Assembly (NCBI RefSeq): GCF_030403745.1
Contig: NZ_JAQMWP010000011.1
Coordinates: 1-64,000, forward strand
Source of the DNA: Streptomyces sp. S.PB5
Lineage (GTDB): Bacteria; Actinomycetota; Actinomycetes; Streptomycetales; Streptomycetaceae
DNA length: 64,000 bases
Reading direction: 5' to 3'
Numbering within the stretch: the first letter of the stretch is position 1; every line of letters begins with the position of its first letter. Made by a program: the position numbers and the translations under genes. The notes under the pieces were generated by a model, which was given only the letters and a program-made list of their open reading frames with translations, was not told the origin of the DNA and ran no database searches. Positions 41,450 to 50,600 of the stretch are shown here, one piece after another.

Positions 41450-42128
41450 TGTAACGGGGTCTGCTGTTCCGGACTTTGAGGCGCCAGGTATCTGCACGGT
41501 TATCGATGCGGCCCCAGAGGTACGTGGTGAGTTCCTCCCGGTCGAGGAGTACCTTGCGGCGTTCCGCGAGGACTATGCCCGCCCGGAGGTGAAGACGTTC
41601 GACAAGCTGGAGTGCGGGCAGGTTTTCAAGGAGCCTGGGTCCGCATCGTGGGGCGCATTTTCCCGGGGCGATTGGCCTGAGGCTGTACGCCTTCTACAGG
41701 ATGCGGTGCCGGCGATGGGGCAGCAGTTCACGAAAGCGGAGGAGCGTGGCCTGACGCTGCGCCGGGTCCGGTATGTGGAGGTTCCGCCGTCGGACTACCT
41801 TGTGTGGGAGATGGCCGTGTTGCGTGAACGGGTGCGCTTGGGCGAGCAGGTTCGGGTCTTTGTCAGCCAGGGCCGACCCGGCTTTTCAGCACCCCCCCCC
41901 CGCTGGTTTTCCGAGCTTGTCATCATCGGGACCGTTCGCCTGTATGAGCTGCGGTACAAGCCAGATGGTGTGATCGCTGGGGCTTTTCGCTTCAGTGCAC
42001 CCGAGTTGATCGATGCGTGCCGGGCGGACTTCGACCGGCTGTACGGGGCGGCGGAGGACCTCCCGTCATTCCATGATCGGGTGACCGGTCCGCTGTTGCG
42101 TGATCGCTGCGCGGGGGCGTCGGCATGA
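41442..42128 (+). CDS. DUF6879-type protein
   Basis: The 228-residue protein has the DUF6879 outline: LTLRRVRYVEVPPSDYLVWE (the R-V-R-x-V-x2-P-x2-D-Y-x2-(F/W)-E block), GEQVRVFVSQ and late VRLYELRYKPDGVIAGAFRF. In Streptomyces this family is often next to XRE/DUF397 regulators, which are absent here. A C10 tract at 41892-41901 encodes Pro-Pro-Pro and could slip. It is coupled to both neighbours by overlaps. Confidence 0.7.
   Translation: MPDVTGSAVPDFEAPGICTVIDAAPEVRGEFLPVEEYLAAFREDYARPEVKTFDKLECGQVFKEPGSASWGAFSRGDWPEAVRLLQDAVPAMGQQFTKAEERGLTLRRVRYVEVPPSDYLVWEMAVLRERVRLGEQVRVFVSQGRPGFSAPPPRWFSELVIIGTVRLYELRYKPDGVIAGAFRFSAPELIDACRADFDRLYGAAEDLPSFHDRVTGPLLRDRCAGASA
41892..41901 (+). repeat. Poly-C tract (C10) inside the DUF6879 gene
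   Basis: Ten consecutive C residues within the coding frame. Runs of this length are prone to slipped-strand errors, and a one-base change would truncate the protein. Confidence 0.8.
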
Positions 42129-42871
42129 CGTCTCCTCCAGCAGATAGTTCCCCGAGTACCGTGCAAGTTCCGCGTCTTCGTCCTCGCCCGTGGTATCGGT
42201 CGCGGGCCGCGACGCTGGCGTTGGCCGTGGTGGCTATCGTCGGCGCAATGGGGCTGGTCGTCGTATCACCGCTTGCCCTACCTGCCTTGGACGGTGGTGG
42301 GGAGGACTGGGAGCGGATCGGCAACATCGCGCAGGCCTACGGCGCTGTTTCGGCGCTGCTGAGTGGGTTGGCGGTCGTCGGTGTCGCCGCCTCGCTCGTC
42401 CTGCAGGCTCGTGAAGCGAAGGCTGCCAGGGCGCAGAATGGGCGTGCTCTGCACATGGAGCTCATGAAGCTGGCCATGGAGAACCCCGAGTATCTCGACT
42501 GCTGGGGTGGCCCCGATTCGTCGCGGACGGTACTGCTTCGACGGCAGCATTTGTACGTCAACCTGGTGTTGTCGCACTGGGAGGTTTCGTACGAGCTGGG
42601 GAACATCACGGATCACTGGGTCGCGGCGACGGCGGACGAGCTGTTCGCTGGGGAGGTCGGCCGCTCGTTTTGGGCCCGGGCACGCGCGAGCCGTATAGCG
42701 ACGGCGAAGACTCGGCGGTCGCGTCATCTTCAGCAGATCATCGACTCACGCTACGAGCACGCGCTGCTCACTCCGCCGCGTACGGCTCCGGCTTTGCCTG
42801 ATCTCGGGGTTTCTGGCGTCACGCCGCCGCGTGTGGGTGATTCGGAGAGCTCTGCCCGCACGGACACCTGA
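42125..42871 (+). CDS. DUF6082-type membrane protein
   Basis: The 248-residue protein has two N-terminal membrane segments (ATLALAVVAIVGAMGLVVVS and YGAVSALLSGLAVVGVAASL) followed by a cytoplasmic part beginning LVLQAREAKAARAQNGRALH, with MELMKLAMENPEYLDCWGGP. This is the pattern of DUF6082 proteins. ATG overlaps the DUF6879 stop (ATGA). It is the last gene of this small operon; a hairpin follows 30 bp after its stop. Confidence 0.7.
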   Translation: MTSPPADSSPSTVQVPRLRPRPWYRSRAATLALAVVAIVGAMGLVVVSPLALPALDGGGEDWERIGNIAQAYGAVSALLSGLAVVGVAASLVLQAREAKAARAQNGRALHMELMKLAMENPEYLDCWGGPDSSRTVLLRRQHLYVNLVLSHWEVSYELGNITDHWVAATADELFAGEVGRSFWARARASRIATAKTRRSRHLQQIIDSRYEHALLTPPRTAPALPDLGVSGVTPPRVGDSESSARTDT

Positions 42872-42900
42872 CAGGCGCGGGCCCGGTCTGGAGGAGCCAG

Positions 42901-42943
42901 CATGCTCTGCCCCGGCCTCACAGGGGGGCGGGGGCAGAGCATG
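42901..42943 (+). terminator. Perfect 13-bp hairpin after the DUF6082 gene
   Basis: CATGCTCTGCCCC at 42901-42913 is inverted at 42931-42943 with a 17-nt loop. The remaining gap (to 43215) shows no gene, tRNA or integrase. Confidence 0.75.
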
Positions 42944-43215
42944 GTCCAAGCAGCAGCCAGCTTGCATTGAATAGGACGTGCTTCACGCTACGGCAGTCAA
43001 GGAGACGCTCTGGGGTACGGAGCTTCCACGGTCGTCGTGCAGGCCAGGCGGCTGGCCAAGGCGTGTCTTCGGCCACGGGCCGCGGATTCGAGTCCGGGCC
43101 CGCCCGGTGAGGCGCAGGTAGCGTAGGCCCGGCCACGTTCGTGCCGCTGTGCCCCGCACAGAACTCCCCGCTTCCCCAGGGAGCGGCTGAGCTTCGCGCA
43201 CCTAGGGTCGGCTTC

Positions 43216-43584
43216 ATGAGCACGTACCTGGAGCCCCGCCGCGTTCGGATTGCTGCCCGCCCCGAGGAGTCCGCGGTCATCGAGATCGACGGCCACGATG
43301 TCGCCTCGGCCATAGAGGCGTACCGGATCACCCAGACCGTCGACGAGGGCCCCGAGGTCACCCTGTACGTACAACAGGGCTGGAAGGGCGTGGAGTTCGA
43401 CGGCCTGGCCGAGGTGGTCGTGGAGCCGGCGGATTTTCGGCATGTGGTGATCGGCTTCCTTGATGCGGTGGACTGGCAGAAGCTCGACGAGGCCGTTCTC
43501 GACCGGGACGATCTGGACGGGCGTCCCGGTGAGCTGACCCGCGGGACACTGGCGCAGCTGAGGGAATGGGCTGCGGGTGCTTGA
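43216..43584 (+). CDS. Probable phage head-tail region protein
   Basis: The 122-residue protein is not firmly recognised. It has VRIAARPEESAVIEIDGHDV, IEAYRITQTVDEGPEVTLYV and a helical C-terminal half (VVIGFLDAVDWQKLDEAVLD, LTRGTLAQLREW). It starts the phage-like block, overlaps the DUF6093 gene by 8 bp and therefore belongs to the same operon. ATG at 43216. No capsid or portal gene precedes it. Confidence 0.55.
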   Translation: MSTYLEPRRVRIAARPEESAVIEIDGHDVASAIEAYRITQTVDEGPEVTLYVQQGWKGVEFDGLAEVVVEPADFRHVVIGFLDAVDWQKLDEAVLDRDDLDGRPGELTRGTLAQLREWAAGA

Positions 43585-43999
43585 TCAGTCCGGGCTCGTC
43601 CGCTTCGCGGAGCGCCATCTGATGCCGGACAAGGTGCAGGTCAGCCGGGGCAGCGGCGAGGACATCCTTGACCCGGGAACGGGTGACCTTGTGCCGGCCC
43701 CGCCGGTGGTCGTGTACGAAGGCAAGGCCGGTCTGTACGCGCACCAGGAGCGGATCCGCAGCAAGGGTTCAGGGCAGGACGGCGCGTACGTCCAGGAGGT
43801 GCGTGCCGGGTACCGGATGCTGCTGCCTCTTGGCGCTCCGGAGGTGTGGGAGAACGACACCGTGTTGATCGTTGAGGCCCGTGACGAGCAGGCCCTTGGC
43901 CGTACGTACCGGGTGTCGGCGCTGGGTGAAGTGTCGTCGTTCCCCGTGCTGCGCACGGTGTGGCTGGAGGAGCACAACCGGAAGCCTGTGGCGCGGTGA
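43577..43999 (+). CDS. Phage head-tail adaptor (DUF6093-like)
   Basis: A 140-residue protein with the sequence RHLMPDKVQVSRGSGEDILD and GDLVPAPPVVVYEGKAGLYA, which fits the beta-barrel head-closure proteins of actinophages (DUF6093). It would join the portal/adaptor ring to the tail. GTG at 43577, stop overlapping the next start (GTGA). Confidence 0.65.
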   Translation: MLDQSGLVRFAERHLMPDKVQVSRGSGEDILDPGTGDLVPAPPVVVYEGKAGLYAHQERIRSKGSGQDGAYVQEVRAGYRMLLPLGAPEVWENDTVLIVEARDEQALGRTYRVSALGEVSSFPVLRTVWLEEHNRKPVAR

Positions 44000-44397
44000 G
44001 CGGCGGCACGTTTCAGAGTCCAGCCCAGTTGGCGGCAGCGTTGAACCGTGGCGGCAAGGAAGCGGTGTCCGCGGCTGAGATCGCCATGCGGCATGGGGCG
44101 AAGGCGCTGGTGGTGCAGGTGCAGCGCAATGCGTCCGGTCGGCCGGGCCCGCGGGTGATCACCGGCAAGTACCGGGCGTCGTGGCAGTCCGATGTGCACA
44201 GGGCAGGTCCTGTGATCATTGCTGAAGTCGGCACAAGTGCCCCGCAGGGCAGGCGGCTGGAGTTCGGGTTCGTCGGCGTCGACAGCCTCGGCCGCCACTA
44301 CAACCAGCCGCCGTTCCCCCACCTGGGGCCGGCCGTCAACGCCTTCGGCCCGCTCCTTGTCCGGGAGATGCACGGCGCGGTGTCGAGGACGCTGTGA
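43996..44397 (+). CDS. HK97 gp10-like tail-completion protein
   Basis: A 133-residue protein with AEIAMRHGAKALVVQVQRNA, TGKYRASWQSDVHRAG, VGTSAPQGRRLEFGFVGVDS and PPFPHLGPAVNAFGPLLVRE, the order found in HK97 gp10-family connector proteins (helix, then TGxYRxSW-like strand, then E-F-G and P-x-P-x-L/F). It lies between the head-closure and terminator genes as in siphophages. GTG 43996 overlaps the upstream stop. Confidence 0.75.
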   Translation: MSGGTFQSPAQLAAALNRGGKEAVSAAEIAMRHGAKALVVQVQRNASGRPGPRVITGKYRASWQSDVHRAGPVIIAEVGTSAPQGRRLEFGFVGVDSLGRHYNQPPFPHLGPAVNAFGPLLVREMHGAVSRTL

Positions 44398-44633
44398 GCG
44401 ACATGGCCAACAGTCTCGAGGACGCTCTGGCTGGCGTGCTCGCAGACCACGAGCGGGGACTACTCGCCCGCGCGGTCGTGGTCGCGGAGGTCCTCGACGA
44501 AGACGGCGAGCGGAGCCTGTCGATCTTGACCACACCCGGGGTGATGGAGTGGGATGCGCTCGGCCTGTGCCGGTACGGGGTGCTCAGCGTCGAGGGGCCC
44601 GCGGCCGCGTACTTCGCTGGGGGTGACCTGTGA
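44394..44633 (+). CDS. Small phage protein
   Basis: A 79-residue protein (start GTG 44394 or ATG 44403) with EDALAGVLADHERGLLARAV and LSILTTPGVMEWDALGLCRY. Function unknown. It is coupled by overlaps with both neighbours, so is certainly translated in the connector operon. Confidence 0.6.
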   Translation: MSDMANSLEDALAGVLADHERGLLARAVVVAEVLDEDGERSLSILTTPGVMEWDALGLCRYGVLSVEGPAAAYFAGGDL

Positions 44634-45061
44634 TCTCTAGGGCCGCGGTCACCGAGGCGGTGCGGGTGATGTTGACTGCGGCGACGGGAAAGCCGTGTGG
44701 TCGTGGCCGTCTGCCGCTCGTTGGCGGAAACCCGGCGCCGCTGCCGTACACAGTGCTGTACGCACAAGGGGGTCCTGTCGATGGTGCTCCGCTCGCGGAC
44801 AGGTCGGAGGACGGGCGGCTCGTTTACCAGGTGACGGTCGTCGCGGCGCGTGCAGATCAGTGTGAGTGGCTCTCGGATCGTGTCCGTGAGGCGTTCTTGG
44901 GGCGTACCGCCGAAGGTGAGTGGCAGCACTCCGTGCAGATTCCGGACGTGGACGTGTGGGCGCGAGAGCTGCTGGTCGACGAGGGCACCGACCCGTCCGA
45001 GGCGAACGATGGGGTGGTCACGGCGGTCCAGCGATACGAGTTGTCCGTGACGGCCTACTGA
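44630..45061 (+). CDS. Tail-terminator-like protein
   Basis: A 143-residue protein with VTEAVRVMLTAATGKPCGRG, VDGAPLADRSEDGRLVYQVT, and ARADQCEWLSDRVREAF, which matches the compact alpha/beta fold of phage tail terminators (lambda gpU/DUF3168 type: N-terminal helix, strands with an x-Y-x-V-x-V repeat, helix with Q-x-x-W-L). The terminator caps the tail tube and sets where tube polymerisation stops. GTG start. Confidence 0.65.
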   Translation: MISRAAVTEAVRVMLTAATGKPCGRGRLPLVGGNPAPLPYTVLYAQGGPVDGAPLADRSEDGRLVYQVTVVAARADQCEWLSDRVREAFLGRTAEGEWQHSVQIPDVDVWARELLVDEGTDPSEANDGVVTAVQRYELSVTAY

Positions 45062-45161
45062 GCATCGCCGCTGTCGTTGCAGTGCTCTATCACTGCAGGA
45101 GATGGCGTATCTCTATGCGAGACGAATAGTGTTGATCATGTTTTCGTGCCCAGGGGGGAGC

Positions 45162-45836
45162 ATGTCAGTTCAGCGCGCGGTTGGCCCGGAGCCATCCCAA
45201 GGACCGGACGAGGAACGCGCCGCGTTCAAGCGCGCGGCCTGGAAGCAGGGTTGTTGCGGAGTCGTCCTTATCGCCATCGCCGTCTGGCTGGTGATCAAGG
45301 CCCTTCCCGAGTGGAGCACGCCCGACGGCGAGTACTCCCTGTGGGCGGCAGGGCCCCTCCTCGCGCTGCCTCTTGCGTCGCTCGGCTGGGGGTTCCTGCG
45401 TGACCTCGTGATCGTTGCCGAAGCACGGCGGGTTCATGCAACTCGGAAGGTCGCCCCAACGATCACACCGCTCGTGCTACGGACATGGCGCGACGCGGAA
45501 TTCTTGGCCGTCCACCACATGCAGCAGATCGGCTATTCGGACGCCCGGGATACGGGTGGCGGAAGCGATGGCGGGATCGACGCGAAGGCCACGGGCGCCG
45601 TCGCGCAGGTCAAGATGAAGAGCAGGCCTGTGGGGCGTCCGGACGTGCAGCGCCTCGTGGGCGCAGCAGGTCGTGGCGAACCGCAAGACCTCCTCTTCTA
45701 CAGTCTGCAGGGGTACACGAGCCAAGCCTTGGAGTACGCGAACAGCCAGGGGGTGATGCTCTTCCAGTTCGACGAGACGGGCGCGATCTGGGCTGTCAAC
45801 TCGGCCGCCCGCAAAGGGAAACGGCCATCGAGTTGA
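45162..45836 (+). CDS. Membrane-anchored Mrr-like restriction endonuclease
   Basis: The 224-residue protein has two N-terminal membrane segments (GCCGVVLIAIAVWLVIKALP and LWAAGPLLALPLASLGWGFL), then a PD-(D/E)xK domain of the Mrr type: AEFLAVHHMQQIGYSDARDT, GGGSDGGIDAKA (catalytic Asp) and AVAQVKMKSRPVGRPDVQRL (Q-x-K). These proteins cleave DNA, often modified or foreign. AGGGGGGAG precedes the ATG at 45162. It is inserted between the tail terminator and the tail-tube gene, where phages often carry morons. The membrane anchor suggests action at the site of DNA entry; this is inferred. Confidence 0.75.
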   Translation: MSVQRAVGPEPSQGPDEERAAFKRAAWKQGCCGVVLIAIAVWLVIKALPEWSTPDGEYSLWAAGPLLALPLASLGWGFLRDLVIVAEARRVHATRKVAPTITPLVLRTWRDAEFLAVHHMQQIGYSDARDTGGGSDGGIDAKATGAVAQVKMKSRPVGRPDVQRLVGAAGRGEPQDLLFYSLQGYTSQALEYANSQGVMLFQFDETGAIWAVNSAARKGKRPSS

Positions 45837-46132
45837 CCCCTGCACCGATCAAGTTGTCGTCCACTGCCTATCGGCGATGGCCATCCGCCGGTCTCTGGCT
45901 GTCCGCTTCCTTGCGCCTCGGAGCAGCGACGCCGAGGACAGTATGGTGATCCATATGCAGTCGCCACAGCTCGCTGGTTCCAGCTGAGCTGAATTCTGCG
46001 CCCTCACCGCGGAGGCCCCTCGCGGACGCCCACCCGATACCGGGATGGGCCGGTTCCCCGACACGTCGTCGAGGGACGGGGCCACCCCAACTCGCGTGAT
46101 CTGGCTGCCGTCCCGGAATCGGACAGCAGACC

Positions 46133-46630
46133 TTGCAGGTAAAGAAGTTCTCCCGGCGCGGAGTGACCCGCGTCCTGTGGCTCAAGACCGTCGCCGACAC
46201 CGGACATGTCCCTACCCGCGCCGAGCTCACGGCCGGCACCGATCTGACGGATGCGATCGCGGCGATCGACGGCTGGACGCTGTCGAACCAGGCCATCGAA
46301 ACACCTGACCTCGGCTCGACGTTCGAGTCGAAGATCCCTGGCACCGACCAGGCCGACGACTCCTCCCTCGGCTTCTACGAGGACAAGGTGTCCGACGAGA
46401 TCGAGCAACTGCTGAAGAAGGACGACACCGGCTGGGTCGTCTTCCTCCGCAAGGGCGACGTCGCCGGCTCCCGCTCGATGGACGTGTTCCCGGTCCGTAT
46501 CGGTTCGCGGTCGCCGAACTATTCGACGGACAACGAGGCCGCCAAGTTCACCGTGAACTTCTCGATCACGGAGAAGCCGACCCAGGACGCTGCTGTCCCG
46601 GCCGCCACGGCGACGAAGGTCGAGAAGTGA
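46133..46630 (+). CDS. Major tail-tube protein
   Basis: A 165-residue protein with VTRVLWLKTVADTGHVPTRA, GTDLTDAIAAIDGWTLSNQA, TPDLGSTFESKIPGTDQADD and SMDVFPVRIGSRSPNYSTDN, the typical order of actinophage tail-tube proteins. It should form the hexameric rings of the tube. The first possible start is a weak TTG at 46133 with no clear ribosome site; no ATG or GTG exists upstream in frame, so the 5' end may have been disturbed when the Mrr-like gene was acquired. Confidence 0.75.
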   Translation: MQVKKFSRRGVTRVLWLKTVADTGHVPTRAELTAGTDLTDAIAAIDGWTLSNQAIETPDLGSTFESKIPGTDQADDSSLGFYEDKVSDEIEQLLKKDDTGWVVFLRKGDVAGSRSMDVFPVRIGSRSPNYSTDNEAAKFTVNFSITEKPTQDAAVPAATATKVEK

Positions 46631-47223
46631 TGCCGGTGGCCACCGAACCCAAGACCGCGCCTGCCCCGCCGGCCACGGCTGTTGCACGAGATGCGCACTG
46701 GGCGGCCAAGCTGGCCCGGCTGCGTGCCCGACAGCTGCCCGAGTACAGGCTGGTGATCTGTGACGACCAGGACGCCAAGCAGCACCTGGACGAGACGCTG
46801 CGGGATCTTGCCCGTTGCCGTATGGCGGATGCGGACAACGGCCGCGAGTACAGCGATGCGACGGCGAAGGCCGAGGCTGAGGTCGAGACCGCACAGGAGA
46901 TGTTCGACTGCGTCGCGGTGGAGTTGACGTTCAGGGCGCTGCCGCGGCCGATCCTGGACGGGCTGATCAAAAGGTTCCCTCCGACCGAGGCGCAGGCTGA
47001 GGACGGGGACGCGTGGAATCCGGAGACGTTCCCCGCGGCTCTGATCGCTGCCGCGCACATTGAGCGGGACGACGAGCACAACGCCGTGGAGGGGATGAGC
47101 GAGGAGGATGCGCAGGATCTCCTCGACTCGTGGCCGGTTGCCGAGTCGAACGCACTGTTCGCGGCGGCGTGGCGGGCCCAGCAGATCGTGCGCACCAGCA
47201 CCGTGGAGCTGGGAAAAGGCTGA
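46627..47223 (+). CDS. Tail assembly chaperone, zero-frame product (gpG-like)
   Basis: The 198-residue protein starts at a GTG overlapping the tail-tube stop (ATG at 46630 also possible). It is Ala/Glu-rich with helices ARLRARQLPEYRLVICDD, DATAKAEAEVETAQEMFDCV and AIAAAHIERDDEHNAVEGMS-like segments. Position between tail-tube and tape measure and an overlapping downstream frame are the hallmarks of lambda gpG-type chaperones. Its last codons form the slippery sequence that feeds translation into the next frame. Confidence 0.75.
   Translation: MMPVATEPKTAPAPPATAVARDAHWAAKLARLRARQLPEYRLVICDDQDAKQHLDETLRDLARCRMADADNGREYSDATAKAEAEVETAQEMFDCVAVELTFRALPRPILDGLIKRFPPTEAQAEDGDAWNPETFPAALIAAAHIERDDEHNAVEGMSEEDAQDLLDSWPVAESNALFAAAWRAQQIVRTSTVELGKG
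47211..47217 (+). promoter_or_regulatory. Programmed -1 frameshift site (GGGAAAA slippery heptamer)
   Basis: In the zero frame the codons are CTG-GGA-AAA-GGC-TGA, giving the canonical X-XXY-YYZ heptamer G-GGA-AAA two codons before the stop. A -1 slip reads GGG-AAA and continues AGG-CTG-ATC into the open frame that ends at 47555. That frame has no usable start of its own. Lambda-like phages use the same mechanism to make G and GT chaperones in fixed ratio. Confidence 0.85.
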
Positions 47224-47555
47224 TCACGGACGTACAGCTCCGTACTGAGCTGGAGCTGTGCGACCGCTGGGGCATTCCGCACTCGCAGTTCCTTGGTGCG
47301 GGTGATGGCCGCTGGACGGAGCTGGACCGTGCGAAGGCGCTGGCGTTCGTGGCGTATCAGCGGACGGTGTGCGATCAGTGCGGGACCCGGGCCGAGGAGT
47401 GGGACGAGCAGCAGGGTGGTGACCGGTTCGCGTACGTCACGACGAGCGTGCGCTGCACCGGCTGTGAGCTGATCGCGCACGAGCAGGACCAGGTGCCCGA
47501 CGGCCCGGACGGGTACGGGGTGCGGATCGGCCTGGTGCCCCGCGACGTGCCGTAG
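47217..47555 (+). CDS. Tail assembly chaperone, T extension made by -1 frameshift
   Basis: About 112 residues joined to the G product: RLITDVQLRTELELCDRWGI, LGAGDGRWTELDRAKALAFV, then a four-Cys part C-D-Q-C and C-T-G-C near the C-terminus that probably binds zinc. No ATG or GTG start exists just after the G stop, so the region is expected only as a G-T fusion. In lambda the T domain recruits tail-tube subunits around the tape measure. A 64-bp gap to the tape-measure gene follows. Confidence 0.75.
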   Translation, partial: RLITDVQLRTELELCDRWGIPHSQFLGAGDGRWTELDRAKALAFVAYQRTVCDQCGTRAEEWDEQQGGDRFAYVTTSVRCTGCELIAHEQDQVPDGPDGYGVRIGLVPRDVP

Positions 47556-47619
47556 CGGGTGGTTGAGGGTGATGGGGGGGCTAGGAGGCAGGGGCGCGGG
47601 GAGGTAGGGGCACCGGCAG

Positions 47620-50600
47620 GTGTCGTCGTACACGCTCAGCGTTCAGGCGCGAGCGGACTTCTCCCATCTCCTGTCGGAGATCCGGCAGGCCTCCCGCGCC
47701 ATGCGCGGCCTTGGCCGCGACACCGCCACCCTCAACCGGCACCTCACTCAGATCGGGACCGGCGCCCGCGGATCGTCTACCGGTCTGCGCGCGCTGACCC
47801 GTGACTCCGATCGTGCCCGCGCCGGGCTGCGCCGCGTTGGCGCGGACGGGCACGCATCGATGCGGCAGCTCCGCCACGGGCTGCTCGGCGCCCGCCAGGA
47901 AGCCCACCACCTTCGCAGTCTTCTGGTCGGCGGTGGCATCGTCGCCGGGCTCGCGGAGATCGCGAAGGAAGGCAACGAGTACCAGCGGGCCATCAACAAG
48001 TGGGGCGCGGTCACAGGCGCGTCCGGCCTGGAGATGGTGCAGGCCGCGGCGAAGGCCCGCGAGCTCGGCGCCGACCTCAAGATCCCCGGCACGTCTGCGG
48101 CGAAGGCCGCGGACTCGATGCTGGAGCTGGCCAAGGCCGGCCAGACCTCCACGTCGTCCATCGCGAACGCGCGGGCTGCGATGCAGCTCGCCGCGGCCGA
48201 CAACCTTTCGGCCGCGGACGCCGCCCGGTATCTGGGCGACGTCATGGACCAGTTCGGGCTCAGCTCGAACAACGCCGGTCGTGCCGCAGACGTGCTCGCG
48301 GCGTCGGCGAACGCCGCCTCGGGCGGGCTGCAGGACATCTACTACGCGATGTCCTACACCGGGCCGGTCGCCGCCCAGCTCGGCATCTCGATTGAGGACA
48401 CGTCGGCGGCGGTGGCGATGCTGGCCCGCTCCGGCATCCTCGGCTCCAAAGCAGGAACGTCCCTGCGCGGGATGCTCACCAACCTGTCCCGTCCGACCGC
48501 CCGGATGAAGCGGGGTCTGGCGGAGCTGGGCATCGAGGCGTGGGACGCGCAGGGCAATTTCAAGGGCCTGCGCACGGTCATCGAGGGCTTCGAGCAGGCC
48601 CAGCACCGCATGTCCCAGAAGGACTTCCTGGGATCTCTCGCTGACGTGGTCGGCAAGCCTGCGCTCGCGGGTGCGTCGGCTCTGGCACATCAGGGTGTCG
48701 AGTCTTTCGACCAGATGCACACGGCGATCGCCCGTACCGGCGCGGCCGGGGAGATCGCCGCTTCGCAGACCAAGGGCCTTGCGGGTGCGGTCACCCAGCT
48801 CAAGACCCAAGCCTCGAACACGGGGCAGGTCTTGTACACGGCGGCTGCGCCCGGGCTGGAGAAGGTCACGCGGCTGATGACCTCCGGGATGGCTGCGGCC
48901 ACGCCCGGCATGGCGGCAGCCATCGACTACGTGCACGACCTGTACACGTTGGCCCGCCCGTCCGTGTCCAAGGCCGTCTCGGCGGGCTTTGACGAGGTCG
49001 GTGATTCGCTCGGCGGCTTGGGCGGGCCACTGAAGGACCTCGCCTTCGATACCGCGGCCGCGGGGTTCAACGTCCTCATCAACGGCGGCCGCGCCCTCAT
49101 CGACATCCTGCGCAACGTCGGCTCCGCCGTCTCGCCCGTCGTTGACGCCATCGGCGACGTCGCGGAAGAGGCTGATGCGGGCGGTACCGCACTCGACATC
49201 ATCGTCACCGCACTGAACCTGGTCTCCGCCGCCGCGGGCACCGTATCGGGCGCGTTGGTCCCGATCGGGCATGTTGTGGCCGGTCTGGTGCGCGGGTTCG
49301 GGGCGCTGCCGGGGCCTGTGCAGACGGCGATCATCGCGATGCTCATGGCACGTCGTGTCGCTCCCATGATGTCGCGGCTCGGGCAGACGGTGTCCGGGCC
49401 GGTCGTGGGCGCGTACCGGTCCCTCGGTGACCAGATGCGTCTCCAGCAGCACCTTGCGGCTGCGGAAGGGCAGTCGATTGGTCGGATCGGTCAGGCCCTC
49501 GCGGTGGTGCAGACCCGCATTCCGGTGGTGGGGCAGATGGCGTCCGCGTTCCGCAACGCGAACGGGCCGATCACCGGAGTAGCGCGTGCGATCGGTACCG
49601 GAGTCGGTGGCGCGGCCCGCGGCCTGATGGGCGCCCTTGGCGGCCCGTGGGGTGTGGCCTTGGCGGCTGCTGGTGTCGGCCTGTCGATGCTCGCCTCCCA
49701 CCAGCAGAAGGCCGCCCAGGCGGCGGCTGAGCACCAGTCGCGGATCAGCAGTCTCACCCAGGCGCTGCGCGAGTCGAACGGTGCCGTGACGGAGAGCGTC
49801 CGTACCGCAGCAGCCCAGCAGTTGATGGACACCAAGGTCCTCGACGGCAAAGAGCGCCTGATCGACGTCATGAAGAACGCCGGCGTGCCCATCAAGCAGC
49901 TCACCGACGCCTACCTCAGCCAGGACGACGGGCTCGGGAAGCTCCAGAAACGTATGGAGGACGTTGCCGCGATCAACCTGGAGCCGGTGCGTGGCGGCGG
50001 CGTCATGTACAACGACGTGGGCCAGAAGGCTCACGACGCCGCGGAGGCCCTCGGCTCCGTGAAGGGCGAGATGTCCCAGGCGGTGCAGGATGCCCGCGAT
50101 CTCGCCGGCGTGAACGGTGCCGCAGGCCGCTCCGCAGCCGATGCGGTGGGGCCGTTCGGCAAGTTCTCCGACGCGATGCGCCGCCTGTCGGACACGACGG
50201 CAGACGCCGACTCCCGTGCCCGCGCCCTGCATGACGCTCTGAACATCCTGGCCGGCGGCTCGGTGAACCTGTCCGCGGCCGAAGCACGGTTGAACCGATC
50301 GGTGTCCGATGCGGCCGAAGCGTTGAAGGGCGGCGTCGATAACGCCCAGGGATACGGAAAGTCCCTGCTGAACATGGATGGCTCGCTGTCCACGGTCACC
50401 CGCAACGGGCAGAAGCTGTACGACCTGCTGCAGGGCCTGTCGACGAACTCCGCGGACGCCGCGCTCGCCGCCTACCAGTACGCGGAGGCGAGCGGGAAGT
50501 CCGTTCCCGAGGCGCTGCAGGCCGCGCAGAAGCAGATGGAGACGGCCCGGGATTCGGCGATCTCCACGGCCGAGGGCTTCGGCCTGTCCGCCGAGCAGGC

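Noticed and set aside
43070..43110. GATTCGAGTCC, resembling the T-arm of a tRNA, at the left edge of the phage block
   Set aside because: The flanking bases do not pair into a T-stem and no anticodon or acceptor arm is present, so it is not a tRNA or a clear attachment site.
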